Shown here: one piece after another, positions 25,781 to 35,465 of the stretch
How positions within the stretch are numbered: position 1 is the stretch's first letter
Layout: each line of letters opens with the position of its first letter
DNA from: an uncultured Psychrobacter sp.
GTDB taxonomy: Bacteria > Pseudomonadota > Gammaproteobacteria > Pseudomonadales > Moraxellaceae
Length of the DNA: 64,000 bases
Assembly: GCF_947495825.1 (NCBI RefSeq)
Contig: NZ_CANMAH010000001.1
Span: forward strand, 558,001 to 622,000
Direction of reading: 5' to 3'
The notes under the pieces: model-generated
Seen by the model: the letters and a program-made list of their open reading frames with translations, nothing else
Databases searched by the model: none
What the model was told of the DNA's origin: nothing
Position numbers and translations under genes: made by a program

Positions 25781-27586
25781 ATGCCCCAATCTCGTACCAA
25801 TCTAAATCCTGAATCCAAGACCAGCTCTCCTTATCTGGTTGGTTTACTGCTGCGCTATAGCACCTTTGGTGCCGCTATTTTAATTTTTTTGGCAGGACTA
25901 TTATTAGTCAATTGGTGGCTGATTGTTATTGGCGGCTTGGCAGTAGGTTTAGGTATTTACGACCTTATTCAATCCAAACATTCTATCCTAAACAACTATC
26001 CTGTCGCAGGTCATATCCGTTATGTACTCGAGGACTTTCGTCCTGAGATTCGGCAGTATTTGCTAGAAAATGATAAAGAACAAGTACCGTTTTCGCGTCA
26101 GCAGCGCGCCCTTGTGTATCAGCGTGCCAAAAATGTTAGTGATACCAATGCTTTTGGTACATTAGATAACTTATACACGCATGGCAAAGAATGGTTTTTA
26201 CAGTCGGCAGTCAGCCAGCCCTTAGAGAATAAAGACTTTCGCATCATGGTCGGCGGTGAGCGTTGTCAGCAGCCGCATGATATGTCGGTATTTAATATCT
26301 CAGCGATGAGCTTTGGAAGCTTGTCTGCCAATGCCATTATGGCGCTCAATCAGGGTGCTAAGATGGGCGGCTTCACTCATGATACGGGCGAAGGTGCGAT
26401 TAGTCCTTATCATCGCAAATTCGGTGGTCATTTGATTTGGGAGCTTGGTACGGGTTATTTTGGTTGCCGTGATGAAAATGGCAACTTTGACCCCCAGTCC
26501 TTTGCCGAACAAGCAGTCGATCCACAAGTAAAAATGATTGAAATTAAACTTTCACAAGGCGCAAAGCCTGGTAAAGGCGGTGTACTACCAAGCGAAAAAA
26601 TCACGCAAGAAATTGCTGAAACGCGCCACGTGCCTATGGGTCAAGACTGCGTGTCACCCTCTTCTCATACGGCATTTAGTACCCCGCGCGAGCTGGTCGC
26701 GTTTTGGCAGCAGTTACGTGAGTTATCAGGTGGCAAGCCCGTCGGCTTTAAGCTGTGTATTGGTCAGCCTTGGCAGTTTATGGCAATCGTCAAAGCCATG
26801 ATGGAGACTGACAATTATCCTGATTTTATCGTGATTGATGGCGCTGAAGGCGGTACGGGAGCGGCACCTGTTGAGTTTATGGACAACGTCGGCATGCCAA
26901 TGGTTGAAGGATTTTTGTTGGTACACAATACTTTGGTTGGTGCAGGTATCCGTGACAAGGTTAAGCTTGGCGTTAGTGGAAAGATTGTCTCAGGCTTTGA
27001 TATTGCTCGGATGATTGCTTTGGGCGCTGACTGGTGTAACTCAGCACGTGGCTTTATGTTTGCCGTCGGCTGTATTCAGTCGCGCTCATGTCATACTAAC
27101 ACCTGCCCTGTAGGCGTAGCGACCCAAGATCCGTATCGTCAAAAAGCGCTGGATGTACCGAGCAAAGCCGAACGCGTCGCAAGCTTTCATAAAAATACGC
27201 TCAAATCGCTTGCCAGTATCGTCGGTGCCGTCGGTCTGCAACATCCAAGTCAATTGCAGCCTTATCATATTGCACGCCGCCTTGATGATGGACAAATTAA
27301 ACTACTATCGAAGTACTTTTATTTTACGGATAAAGGTGCCTTACTCGATCACAGCGCCCGCGCAGACGTATTCAATCAGATGTGGGTGATGGCCAATCCT
27401 GATAGCTTTTTAGCCAACAACGATGCTTTGATTGCTTATAACAAAGACTCGCGTGATAAAGGTAAAGAAACTAGTGCTCCCACAGAAGAAACCGTTGATA
27501 GCTCAGAATATGATGAAGTCGATGGCGGTCAGCTAATTGGTAATGTAAACAATACCTTTCGCGACTTTCCATCTGCTGACCATTAA
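25781..27586 (+). CDS. FMN-binding glutamate synthase family protein, membrane-anchored
   Basis: About 601 residues. Two hydrophobic segments lie at about residues 20-75, then the TIM-barrel FMN domain of glutamate synthase: FNISAMSFGSLSANAIMALN, KIGG-like GAKPGKGGVLPSEKIT, DGAEGGTGAAPVEFMDNVG, and SCHTNTCPVGVATQDP, which carries the Cys ligands of an iron-sulfur centre. It lacks the glutaminase domain of full GltB and so cannot use glutamine itself. Members of this stand-alone family occur widely, and their reaction is not settled. ATG 25781 is preferred over TTG 25769. No partner gene is adjacent. Confidence 0.88.
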   Translation: MPQSRTNLNPESKTSSPYLVGLLLRYSTFGAAILIFLAGLLLVNWWLIVIGGLAVGLGIYDLIQSKHSILNNYPVAGHIRYVLEDFRPEIRQYLLENDKEQVPFSRQQRALVYQRAKNVSDTNAFGTLDNLYTHGKEWFLQSAVSQPLENKDFRIMVGGERCQQPHDMSVFNISAMSFGSLSANAIMALNQGAKMGGFTHDTGEGAISPYHRKFGGHLIWELGTGYFGCRDENGNFDPQSFAEQAVDPQVKMIEIKLSQGAKPGKGGVLPSEKITQEIAETRHVPMGQDCVSPSSHTAFSTPRELVAFWQQLRELSGGKPVGFKLCIGQPWQFMAIVKAMMETDNYPDFIVIDGAEGGTGAAPVEFMDNVGMPMVEGFLLVHNTLVGAGIRDKVKLGVSGKIVSGFDIARMIALGADWCNSARGFMFAVGCIQSRSCHTNTCPVGVATQDPYRQKALDVPSKAERVASFHKNTLKSLASIVGAVGLQHPSQLQPYHIARRLDDGQIKLLSKYFYFTDKGALLDHSARADVFNQMWVMANPDSFLANNDALIAYNKDSRDKGKETSAPTEETVDSSEYDEVDGGQLIGNVNNTFRDFPSADH

Positions 27587-27624
27587 AAATAGCTTAAAGA
27601 TAATACGCTATCACTATTATTTAT

Positions 27625-28455
27625 ATGATAAAAGACAACGGATTGATGCCAAACTCTATATCTTCCTTAGCACTGGCCTTACTCGCCTTAAGTATCAGTG
27701 CTTGCCAACCGATAGGCGCTGATAAGTCTGATACTGGTACGCAAAGTTGGGTGTGCCAGTCGCAAGAGTTACCCTTTACTTATAGCGCTTGTAGCATCGA
27801 TGCTGAGGCTTTAAATAGCGAACGCTACTCTTTACAGTTGTTTTGGCAACCCTCTGGTGGCTCAAAACCACTGCTCACCTTTGCCAATTTAGTGAATACA
27901 CTGCCAAAGACCCAGAATTTAGTTTTTGCCATGAACGCAGGTATGTACAATGAGCGTTACGCGCCGATTGGTTACACGGTCATCGAAGGTGATGAGATTC
28001 GCGCCTTAAACTTAAACGAAGGCGGCGGTAATTTTCATTTATTACCTAATGGGGTTATGTGGTGGGATAAATCTGGTAATGTGCAGATTACTGAAAGTAA
28101 TGCTTTAGCTAAGCAGCTTAATAGTGGCAAAGCGAAGCCTTGGTACGCCACGCAATCAGGACCAATGCTAGTTATCAACGGTAAGATACATCCGCAGTTT
28201 AATCCTGATAGCACCTCAAGTAAGTTTCGTAACGGATCCGGCGTTTGTAGTGATGGCAGCATACAGTTTGTCAATAGCGATGAGCCTGTGACGTTTTATC
28301 AGTTTGCCTCGTTGTTTAAGGATGATTTAAGCTGTCCGAATGCGTTATTTTTAGATGGCGGTATTGCATCAGCACTATATGCGCCTAGTATCGATAAACA
28401 TGATAAAAAAGAGATGGGTGTGATGATTGGGGTCACTGAAACACCAGAAAATTAG
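27625..28455 (+). CDS. Phosphodiester glycosidase family (DUF2233-like) lipoprotein
   Basis: 276 residues with an N-terminal hydrophobic stretch ending in a lipobox (ISAC, Cys about residue 27), so probably a lipid-anchored envelope protein. The C-terminal domain shows NAGMYNERYAPIGYTVIEG, ATQSGPMLVINGKIHP, FRNGSGVCSDGSIQFV and CPNALFLDGGIASALYAP, the pattern of the NAGPA/phosphodiester glycosidase fold. The substrate in bacteria is unknown. It lies 38 bases after the glutamate-synthase-like gene and may share its transcript. An ATG at 27646 is an alternative start. Confidence 0.82.
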   Translation: MIKDNGLMPNSISSLALALLALSISACQPIGADKSDTGTQSWVCQSQELPFTYSACSIDAEALNSERYSLQLFWQPSGGSKPLLTFANLVNTLPKTQNLVFAMNAGMYNERYAPIGYTVIEGDEIRALNLNEGGGNFHLLPNGVMWWDKSGNVQITESNALAKQLNSGKAKPWYATQSGPMLVINGKIHPQFNPDSTSSKFRNGSGVCSDGSIQFVNSDEPVTFYQFASLFKDDLSCPNALFLDGGIASALYAPSIDKHDKKEMGVMIGVTETPEN

Positions 28456-28680
28456 CTCATCTATCCGCCCGCTGTTGGGTAATTTTTGCTACAATAGCGC
28501 CAATTTTTATATCATATCAAACCAATTAACTGTCTGATTCTTAGCTTTTTAACCATCGTTATCGTAGTCATGGCTTTAGTCCAGCTTTTTGCTTTTGCCA
28601 AAAGTTAAGCTGAGCGAAAACCTAAGCTAACATTAAGTTAAAAGTTGGAGACGGTTTTATCAAAACATTGAGAGATTATT

Positions 28681-29772
28681 ATGGGTTTTAACTGCGGCAT
28701 CGTCGGCTTACCAAACGTGGGTAAGTCCACTTTATTTAATGCCTTAACCAAAGCGGGAATCGCCGCTGAAAACTTCCCGTTTTGTACCAAAGATCCCAAC
28801 ACTGGTATTGTGCCTGTACCAGATCCACGCCTAAAAAAGCTGGCGGACATCGTCAATCCCGAGCGCGTGCTACCCACGACCATGGAATTCGTCGATATCG
28901 CAGGCCTTGTCGCTGGCGCGTCAAAAGGTGAAGGCATGGGTAACCAGTTTTTGGCCAACATTCGTGAGACTGACGCGATTGCTCATGTGGTACGTTGCTT
29001 CGATGATGACAACGTCGTACACGTCGATGGCCGCGTAAGCCCTATCGATGATATCGAAACCATTAATACTGAACTGGCTCTCGCTGATCTTGAAGCCGTT
29101 GAGCGTGCAGTATTTAACTTAACCAAGAAAGCCAAGGGCGGTGATAAAGACGCTGGAGCCATGCTCGATGTGTTCAAAAAAATCGAACCGTTACTGGCTG
29201 AAGGCAAAGCGGCGCGTGCAGCTGGTCTGGATAAAGATGAGCAAAAGCTAATCCGAAGCTATGGCCTTATCACCCTAAAGCCGACCATGTATATCGCCAA
29301 CGTATCTGAGGATGGTTTTGAAGACAACCCTTATCTCGATGCTGTGCGCGACTACGCTAAAGGCGAAGACTCTATCGTCATTGCCTTATGCAACCAAATC
29401 GAGTCTGAAATCGCGCAACTGGATGAAGATGACAAAAAAGACTTCTTAGAAGACATGGGCATGGAAGAGGCAGGTTTAGACCAAGTAATTCGCGGTGGTT
29501 ATGACTTACTCGATATGCAGACCTACTTTACCGCTGGTGTTAAAGAAGTGCGTGCTTGGACTGTCGCTATTGGTGCCACAGCTCCCCAAGCGGCGGGCGT
29601 TATCCATACCGACTTTGAGCGTGGATTTATCCGCGCTGAGGTCATCGCTTATGATGACTTTATCGAATACAATGGTGAAAAAGGTGCCGCTGCCGCTGGC
29701 AAATCACGTCTAGAAGGCAAAACCTACATCGTGCAAGATGGTGACGTGATGCATTTCCGCTTTAATGTATAA
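28681..29772 (+). CDS. ychF: Redox-regulated ribosome-binding ATPase YchF (OBG family)
   Basis: 363 residues, near-universal P-loop protein that binds ATP and associates with ribosomes. G1 [19 protein letters not shown] (residues 8-26), G3 [29 protein letters not shown], the NxxE-type nucleotide site CNQIESE in place of NKXD, and a C-terminal TGS domain ([27 protein letters not shown]) are in order. Full length. A terminator follows. Confidence 0.97.
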   Translation: MGFNCGIVGLPNVGKSTLFNALTKAGIAAENFPFCTKDPNTGIVPVPDPRLKKLADIVNPERVLPTTMEFVDIAGLVAGASKGEGMGNQFLANIRETDAIAHVVRCFDDDNVVHVDGRVSPIDDIETINTELALADLEAVERAVFNLTKKAKGGDKDAGAMLDVFKKIEPLLAEGKAARAAGLDKDEQKLIRSYGLITLKPTMYIANVSEDGFEDNPYLDAVRDYAKGEDSIVIALCNQIESEIAQLDEDDKKDFLEDMGMEEAGLDQVIRGGYDLLDMQTYFTAGVKEVRAWTVAIGATAPQAAGVIHTDFERGFIRAEVIAYDDFIEYNGEKGAAAAGKSRLEGKTYIVQDGDVMHFRFNV

Positions 29773-29837
29773 GTGTCCCAACAGTGTAGGTATTTCGCCT
29801 GTTGGCTGACTTACACAGTCTTAGCATAGTACAACCA

Positions 29838-29866
29838 AAAGTCAGCCTTCGCGCTGGCTTTTTTTA
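29838..29866 (+). terminator. Terminator after ychF
   Basis: GTCAGC / GCTGGC stem (one wobble) with loop CTTCGC, then a long T-run; about 70 bases after the stop. Confidence 0.85.
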
Positions 29867-29976
29867 TTATACTGACTTAACTGATGTCAAACATCACGTA
29901 TGAGACATCGCCCATTTTTATAAAATAAATCTCAAAAAACGATAATGTTAATGATAATAATGATGGAATATAAACT

Positions 29977-31425
29977 ATGGTCGCTCATTTTAATAAACCA
30001 GCTACCCCAGCCGATCATTGGGCAAGGTTATTCACCGCACAGCGTTTAGGTAGTGTAAAACCTGCTCCTATCCAAGATAGTGCTCGTTCCTCCTTTCATA
30101 AAGATTATGATCGCTTGGTGTTCTCGCACTCCTTTCGCCAGCTCAATCAAAAGACTCAAGTCCATCCATTAACCAATCAGCTGGGCATTCATACACGCCT
30201 GACTCACTCTTTAGAAGTGTCTTGTATTGGGCGCTCACTAGGAATCATGGCGGCAGAAAAGCTTCATGATAAACTAGGCAATGGCTTGCCTGCAGGTGTC
30301 ACGCCAGCAGATGTGGGCGTCATCGTGCAAGCCGCCTGTCTTGCGCATGATATTGGCAATCCACCTTTTGGCCATGCTGGAGAGTACGCCATTCGTGATT
30401 GGTTTATGCATCCTAATCGCCAAACCATCTTGCAGAATATCAGCAACGACGAGCGTCTTGATCTGTTTGCCTATGAAGGCAATGCACAAGGGTTTCGCTT
30501 ATTGGTTCGTAATGAGCACCATCCTGACCTAGGCGGTATGCGCCTAACCTGCGCGACTTTGGGTGCCTTTATGAAATATCCATGGTTAGCGGCGCACAGC
30601 AATCCGATAAATAGCACTCTAATAAACAGCAACCAGCATCAGAGCGCTTATCAAAACGACCCTATCCCTAAAATACAAAAATTTGGCTGCTTTTATAGTG
30701 AAGCTGGACAGTTGCAGCAATTGGCGGACTGTTTGCAATTGCCACGCTCAGAGCAACACGATGGTTTTGCACGTCATCCGCTGGCTTACTTGCTAGAAGC
30801 TGCAGACGATATCTGCTATGCGCTTATAGATCTAGAGGATGGAATCAATTTAAATATGCTCACTTATAATGAGGTGGCGACGATATTTTATGAGTTGATT
30901 GGTGAGCGTCCTAGTAGTATAGATTTACCTGCACAGCTCTCTGTCCGACAGAGCCTAGCCTCACTGCGAGCACGTGCAATGATGCGCTTGGTCAACACCG
31001 TGACCGATGCTTTTGTGGTAAATAGCGATAAATTACTAGCTGGAACTCTCAATGGCAGTCTATTTGCGCATTGTGATGCAAGTGTGCAAAATGGTATTAA
31101 TCAAGCCAAGCAGTTAGCACGCGAACAGATATTTAATCATCCTAGTAAAGTTCGCATGGAGCTTATGGCAAACCAGTGCTTGCATCGTCTACTTGACTCA
31201 TTTATGCCATTGGCATGGATGGCACATACAAATGCATCAAAACCTTTTGAACAGCAACGCTTATTAAGCTTGTTGCAGCCCCATCTTGATGAAAACAGAC
31301 GCATACTGAGGGATGATATTTATCATAATATTCTAAATATTCTAGATTTTATTACGGGTATGAATGATCATGAAGCTTATAGGTTGGCGCAAGAGTTGCA
31401 GGGGCATTGGGGTACAATGGTTTGA
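29977..31425 (+). CDS. dgt: Deoxyguanosinetriphosphate triphosphohydrolase (dGTPase)
   Basis: 482 residues, HD-domain enzyme that splits dGTP to deoxyguanosine and triphosphate. The HD metal motif is in CLAHDIGNPPFGHAGEYAI (about residues 118-136), with the upstream His in TRLTHSLEVSCIGRSLG and the later Asp in EAADDICYALIDLEDG. The N-terminal DYDRLVFSHSFRQLNQKTQV also matches. The length fits the Dgt type-1 group. It may share a transcript with the FabR-like gene, 98 bases downstream. Confidence 0.93.
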   Translation: MVAHFNKPATPADHWARLFTAQRLGSVKPAPIQDSARSSFHKDYDRLVFSHSFRQLNQKTQVHPLTNQLGIHTRLTHSLEVSCIGRSLGIMAAEKLHDKLGNGLPAGVTPADVGVIVQAACLAHDIGNPPFGHAGEYAIRDWFMHPNRQTILQNISNDERLDLFAYEGNAQGFRLLVRNEHHPDLGGMRLTCATLGAFMKYPWLAAHSNPINSTLINSNQHQSAYQNDPIPKIQKFGCFYSEAGQLQQLADCLQLPRSEQHDGFARHPLAYLLEAADDICYALIDLEDGINLNMLTYNEVATIFYELIGERPSSIDLPAQLSVRQSLASLRARAMMRLVNTVTDAFVVNSDKLLAGTLNGSLFAHCDASVQNGINQAKQLAREQIFNHPSKVRMELMANQCLHRLLDSFMPLAWMAHTNASKPFEQQRLLSLLQPHLDENRRILRDDIYHNILNILDFITGMNDHEAYRLAQELQGHWGTMV

Positions 31426-31523
31426 TAATCTCGCTGTCAGTATCGACGCTGACCGCGTATTTCATTCGTATTTTTGCGTTGAAATGAGTATGATAAACAT
31501 CTATTAGGTAATTTTGAAATATT

Positions 31524-32204
31524 ATGAGCAGTCGCGAACAAAAAAAGCTTCAAACTCGGCGAGCATTTTTTAATGCAGTGCTAGACTTATGCATCACCGG
31601 ACAATCATTTAGCTCCATCAGTCTTAGACAAGTAACTCGTGAAGTTGGTGTGGTGCCGACTGCCTTTTATCGTCATTTTGATGACATGGAGTCATTGGGT
31701 GAAGCATTAGTCGTCGAAGAGCTAGGCGGTACCCTTGCTATCTTACGTGATGGTCTACAGATCGGTCGCAAACGCAGTTTTGATCGTCAAATTGCAAAAA
31801 GCATTCAATTATTTTTACAAACCGTCAATGCACAGCCTCGTTATTGGCAGTTTTTGGTCAGTGAGCGCTTTGGTGGCTCAGAAGCTGTCCGTAAAGCCAT
31901 CAGCAATCTGATAAAGATGCATGGAAAAATCTTGGGAGAGGATTTAGCACTGCAGCCTGCCTTTACGCATATCAACGATTATGACCGGCGTTTATTGGCC
32001 GAAGCTGGGGTCAATATGTTTTTTTCTTGGATTATTGATTGGTTAGAGCTTACATATTCTGAGGAGCATGACGATGAGATGAATCCAGCAGAAATCGAAG
32101 AGAAAAAACAATTAATGCTACATAACTGTACGCGCCAAGCGCAAATGTTGTTTTATGGTGCTTATAATTGGAAGTCAAGCGAGAAGACGCAGCTTAATGA
32201 TTAA
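31524..32204 (+). CDS. fabR: TetR-family regulator, FabR-like
   Basis: 226 residues. N-terminal TetR helix-turn-helix (FSSISLRQVTREVGVVPTAFYRHFDDMESLGEALVVE, about 28-62) and a C-terminal domain with RYWQFLVSERFGGSEAVRKAI, as in FabR, repressor of unsaturated fatty acid genes. Likely targets are desaturase or fab genes elsewhere, since none adjoin. Assignment by overall sequence impression. Confidence 0.78.
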   Translation: MSSREQKKLQTRRAFFNAVLDLCITGQSFSSISLRQVTREVGVVPTAFYRHFDDMESLGEALVVEELGGTLAILRDGLQIGRKRSFDRQIAKSIQLFLQTVNAQPRYWQFLVSERFGGSEAVRKAISNLIKMHGKILGEDLALQPAFTHINDYDRRLLAEAGVNMFFSWIIDWLELTYSEEHDDEMNPAEIEEKKQLMLHNCTRQAQMLFYGAYNWKSSEKTQLND

Positions 32205-32234
32205 CAATGCATTTTTGAATAATGATACTGGCTG

Positions 32235-33281
32235 TTAAAAACTAGGACGAAATGCCCATGAGCGCTGTGCTACGACTGTTACGGTCTTAGCTTTGCTATT
32301 ATTGTTACCGCTGTTGTTAACATCGTTATTATCTATATCGTCGTCATTATTAAAGTTCGTTTTACTGATTAATACCGTTGCAAATCGCTGCGGCGCGACG
32401 CCTACATCGCTATTACCAGTTGCAGTAATAAGCGCTCTGAACGCTTGACTATCCACCGCTAATAACGACTCAAACCCTTGACGCGCCTCAGTACCCATAC
32501 TGATAAATGGTGGTAGCTGCCATAAGTCATCAATAGAGACCAATACTTGTTGTGCACGCAAATCTGTCAGGGTTTGCATCTGCTGTGGGGTCGCCTCATC
32601 CATCAATGCTGCTAACAGTACAGGGCTTGCTGTATTAATATTAATTGGCACAAAATAAGGGACCGCGGTAATATACGGGCGCAAAATTGCCAATGTATCA
32701 GCGTTTACCCCGCGTACCTCTTGGAGTTGATCGATACTGACCAATGGTTGATTGGGCAGTGCTTTATTTGCGCGAATATTTGTTTGCTCACCATATAAGA
32801 CACTCTCATCACCGCCATCGTTATAAATTTGATTGTCAGGGTCTTGCCAATCAAGTACCGCGATCGCGATTTCAGGCTCTAGGTTTAATTGGGTTAATAA
32901 ACGCTGAAATACCTCCAATGCATCGGTATCGACTGCGTCATCATGATAAAGATTATTGATGTTAAAACGACTGGCCTCATCACGTAGCTCAATAGTGATA
33001 CTATGCGACCCTAAAGTATAAGGCGGCAACGGCTGCGCCCAAATATCTTGCATGCTATCGTTATCATTTAGCTTATCATCAGCACGAATAATGGTAATCG
33101 CTAACTGCTTTCCTGCCTCAAGGTCTTGTAGTAACTGATCTTGATTAAATAGTAGCCCACTGCGACGAATAACGATTTTTTGGCTCGCAAGCATTGCCCC
33201 TGCTACCACTGTAATACTGACAACCAAAAGCAAGATGGTCAATAAGGCCACGCCGCGCTGGGTGTTTGCTGTCATTGTCAT
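32235..33281 (-). CDS. gspK: Type II secretion minor pseudopilin GspK
   Basis: 348 residues. The prepilin-like N-terminus TANTQRGVALLTILLLVVSITVVAG has Gly before the cleavage site but no Glu at +5, the hallmark of GspK, the tip subunit of the pseudopilus. The large periplasmic domain contains the helix-hairpin-helix-like regions typical of the family (SIDQLQEVRGVNADTLAILRPY). GGAGG precedes the ATG, and the gene follows gspJ by 12 bases. The C-terminus has an Asn/Asp-rich linker (DDDIDNNDVNNSGNNNSK). Confidence 0.88.
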   Translation of the reverse strand: MTMTANTQRGVALLTILLLVVSITVVAGAMLASQKIVIRRSGLLFNQDQLLQDLEAGKQLAITIIRADDKLNDNDSMQDIWAQPLPPYTLGSHSITIELRDEASRFNINNLYHDDAVDTDALEVFQRLLTQLNLEPEIAIAVLDWQDPDNQIYNDGGDESVLYGEQTNIRANKALPNQPLVSIDQLQEVRGVNADTLAILRPYITAVPYFVPININTASPVLLAALMDEATPQQMQTLTDLRAQQVLVSIDDLWQLPPFISMGTEARQGFESLLAVDSQAFRALITATGNSDVGVAPQRFATVLISKTNFNNDDDIDNNDVNNSGNNNSKAKTVTVVAQRSWAFRPSF

Positions 33282-33293
33282 AAGCGCCTCCTA

Positions 33294-34079
33294 TTATTGG
33301 CCGTTTGTCATGTTATCAGGGTTATTTTCGTTATCGCTATTACCGCCTATGTTGGTATTAAGTCCACTACTATTATCTGGCAAAGGTTGCGGCGCAAGCG
33401 CCCATTGCCAAGTAATCGGCATATCTTGATAAGTAAAACTTATCCCTACTCCTTTGGGAAGTAAGACAGTCTTTGCTTCATCAAAAGCAGTATTAACGCT
33501 ATTATTGTTCTCATTATTACCGACTTGGCGGTCTGTATTAGGGAAGCTATTGCTGATTTCAGGTAAGTAGGCTTGCCAGCGCGCTGCTGTGACACCGTTA
33601 AGAAGCACTGTATCTAGGCTGACGCTATCAGCCCCACTTTCGATACTATGGTATTGTCGCCGAATAAGACGTTGATCTGTAAAGACATACTCCACACGCT
33701 GCAAGCTTGGACTGGTTTGGTAGCGCGGGTCCGGATCAGCAAAACGCACAAAGCTAATCTGCTCACCATCTAAATTCATAAAAGGTTCAGCAGTTACAGA
33801 GTCTTGCTCGCTATTGGTATTGGTATTGGTATTTAGATTGGAGCCATTCGCGCTACTATTTTGCGTAGAGGGTACTTGATAGGCAACGATTTGACCCATG
33901 TCTTGTTGCAATTGCAAATACGCATATTGTAAGACCGCGAGCTGATCGGCATGAAACTGTGCCCGCTCACGAGCACGGTTGACCCCGTCAAAAACCTGCC
34001 ACCCTGCGACGGCAAGTATCGCAAATATCGCCATCGCGACCATAAGCTCAAGTAAGGTAAAGCCGCGCTGCTGCCTCAC
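33294..34079 (-). CDS. gspJ: Type II secretion minor pseudopilin GspJ
   Basis: 261 residues beginning with a GTG whose GTGA overlaps the gspI stop, showing translational coupling. The prepilin signal is QQRGFTLLELMVAMAIFAILAVAGWQVFDG, with Glu at +5. The periplasmic domain is of GspJ type. It has Asn-rich low-complexity insertions (NSSANGSNLNTNTNTNS), which seem to be a habit of this organism. It forms the pseudopilus tip with GspI and GspK. Confidence 0.88.
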   Translation of the reverse strand: MRQQRGFTLLELMVAMAIFAILAVAGWQVFDGVNRARERAQFHADQLAVLQYAYLQLQQDMGQIVAYQVPSTQNSSANGSNLNTNTNTNSEQDSVTAEPFMNLDGEQISFVRFADPDPRYQTSPSLQRVEYVFTDQRLIRRQYHSIESGADSVSLDTVLLNGVTAARWQAYLPEISNSFPNTDRQVGNNENNNSVNTAFDEAKTVLLPKGVGISFTYQDMPITWQWALAPQPLPDNSSGLNTNIGGNSDNENNPDNMTNGQ

Positions 34080-34564
34080 AAGTTGCCTCCACTTGGATTT
34101 AAACTACTCAGATCTAAGCTACCGACATCTTGTTCTGTATTGCATAAGATCACATCGATATCTGTCACCGCTGAGCGCACCTGTCCATCAATAATAGGAG
34201 CGACGCTGATATTTACTTCCTTGAGCGCTGGCGACAAAGTATTATTAACGATCATGGCTACTTGCCACGTGCGGCCTTGGGCATCCACCGTTTGCGTGCT
34301 ATTGGCCGTCAACCACGACTCTTGAATCCGCAAATCAGCCGCGGCGTTTTGTGCCACAAAGTGTGCAAGCGTGCGCGTACGTAATACCTCAACCGAGCTT
34401 AAATATGCACTACTAGCTCGGCTAGCGGCAACAGCGACCACTGCTAATATCGCGAGTGCTACCATTACCTCAATCAATGTAAACCCATCTTCACGCTTTG
34501 ATAGTGAGGTTTGACGTGTGCTATGAGTTGTCATGTGCGCTCTTGGTTTATTTCTCTTCGTCAT
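34076..34564 (-). CDS. gspI: Type II secretion minor pseudopilin GspI
   Basis: 162 residues with the prepilin motif REDGFTLIEVMVALAILAVVAVAASRAS and a small C-terminal domain of GspI type. It starts 3 bases after gspH ends. The start could instead be ATG 34534 (MTTHSTRQ), which has AAGAG nearby; the first 10 residues would then be absent. It nucleates the pseudopilus tip with GspJ and GspK. Confidence 0.88.
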   Translation of the reverse strand: MTKRNKPRAHMTTHSTRQTSLSKREDGFTLIEVMVALAILAVVAVAASRASSAYLSSVEVLRTRTLAHFVAQNAAADLRIQESWLTANSTQTVDAQGRTWQVAMIVNNTLSPALKEVNISVAPIIDGQVRSAVTDIDVILCNTEQDVGSLDLSSLNPSGGNL

Positions 34565-34567
34565 CTG

Positions 34568-35452
34568 CTACAGTCCTTGACCTATCGTCATACTACCATC
34601 TGGCATGATAGTAATGACCTCTCCGACTAAGCGCGATTGATGACGCACCTCGATTGTGACAGGAGTGGCCTGCCCTGTCCCAAACCATAATACCTGCGGC
34701 ACTGCCTGCCCATTAAACCAAGGCTGCAAAACTTGGGTGGACTCAAGTCCCGATGCATTGCTTGTCTTCAGACTTTGAATGCTTAAACTGACCCCAGCTG
34801 GCATTTGTGGCAACGTGACTTCTGTCTCTAGCTCCCAGCTGGGCGTTGGTGGATTGTCGCCATTAATGCCTGACATACCGGACAAATCTGCAGACAACTC
34901 CATCGCGTTTTTGGGCGTACTATCGCCGTTTGGTGTTACCGATTGAGTCTGATAGCTAATATAAGGGTTTGATAAACTCATGATAACGGGCGTTACTTGA
35001 CCTTGCTTGTCTGCTTGCAAGCTTAATCCCATCGGCTGCATACGCTCAGCTGCCAGTAGTCTGACATAGCTTAATGAGTCAGTAAGATGCTCGTAAAAGG
35101 CGCGGTTTTTTCGAGACTCACTACTACCGACTGATATAGCAATCATGCCAGCAAATATAGACAAGATAACCATGACCACCATGATTTCGACTAGAGTAAA
35201 ACCAGTCTGTGCACGTGCTAGTATGGGCAATACATTTTTTGAAGAAAGTGCTGGATTAGGTAATGCGTGGATAGGTAATGCTTGGAAATGTTCTTTCTGT
35301 GAATAGTTTTTTTGAGAATACTTAGAAAGATCACAATAACAATGACTCAACTTTATAGCTGAGTCGTTGCCTAGGTCAAATAGCTTATACTCTGAGGGGT
35401 AAAAAGCATGCTCGACCACTGAGCTGGAATGGGTCTTTGCAGTGATCGGCAT
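34568..35452 (-). CDS. gspH: Type II secretion minor pseudopilin GspH with unusually long leader
   Basis: About 294 residues. The prepilin site AQTGFTLVEIMVVMVILSIFAG is clear but lies about 82 residues from the ATG at 35452, while GspH leaders are usually under 15 residues. There is no ATG between. An in-frame TTG near residue 75 (LPILARAQTG) would give a normal leader but has no clear ribosome binding site. Frames starting farther upstream (to 35608) would overlap the TetR gene. The C-terminal domain (VLWFGTGQATPVTIEVRHQSRLVGEV) fits GspH. Confidence 0.8.
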   Translation of the reverse strand: MPITAKTHSSSVVEHAFYPSEYKLFDLGNDSAIKLSHCYCDLSKYSQKNYSQKEHFQALPIHALPNPALSSKNVLPILARAQTGFTLVEIMVVMVILSIFAGMIAISVGSSESRKNRAFYEHLTDSLSYVRLLAAERMQPMGLSLQADKQGQVTPVIMSLSNPYISYQTQSVTPNGDSTPKNAMELSADLSGMSGINGDNPPTPSWELETEVTLPQMPAGVSLSIQSLKTSNASGLESTQVLQPWFNGQAVPQVLWFGTGQATPVTIEVRHQSRLVGEVITIMPDGSMTIGQGL

Positions 35453-35465
35453 GTTATACCTGTTA

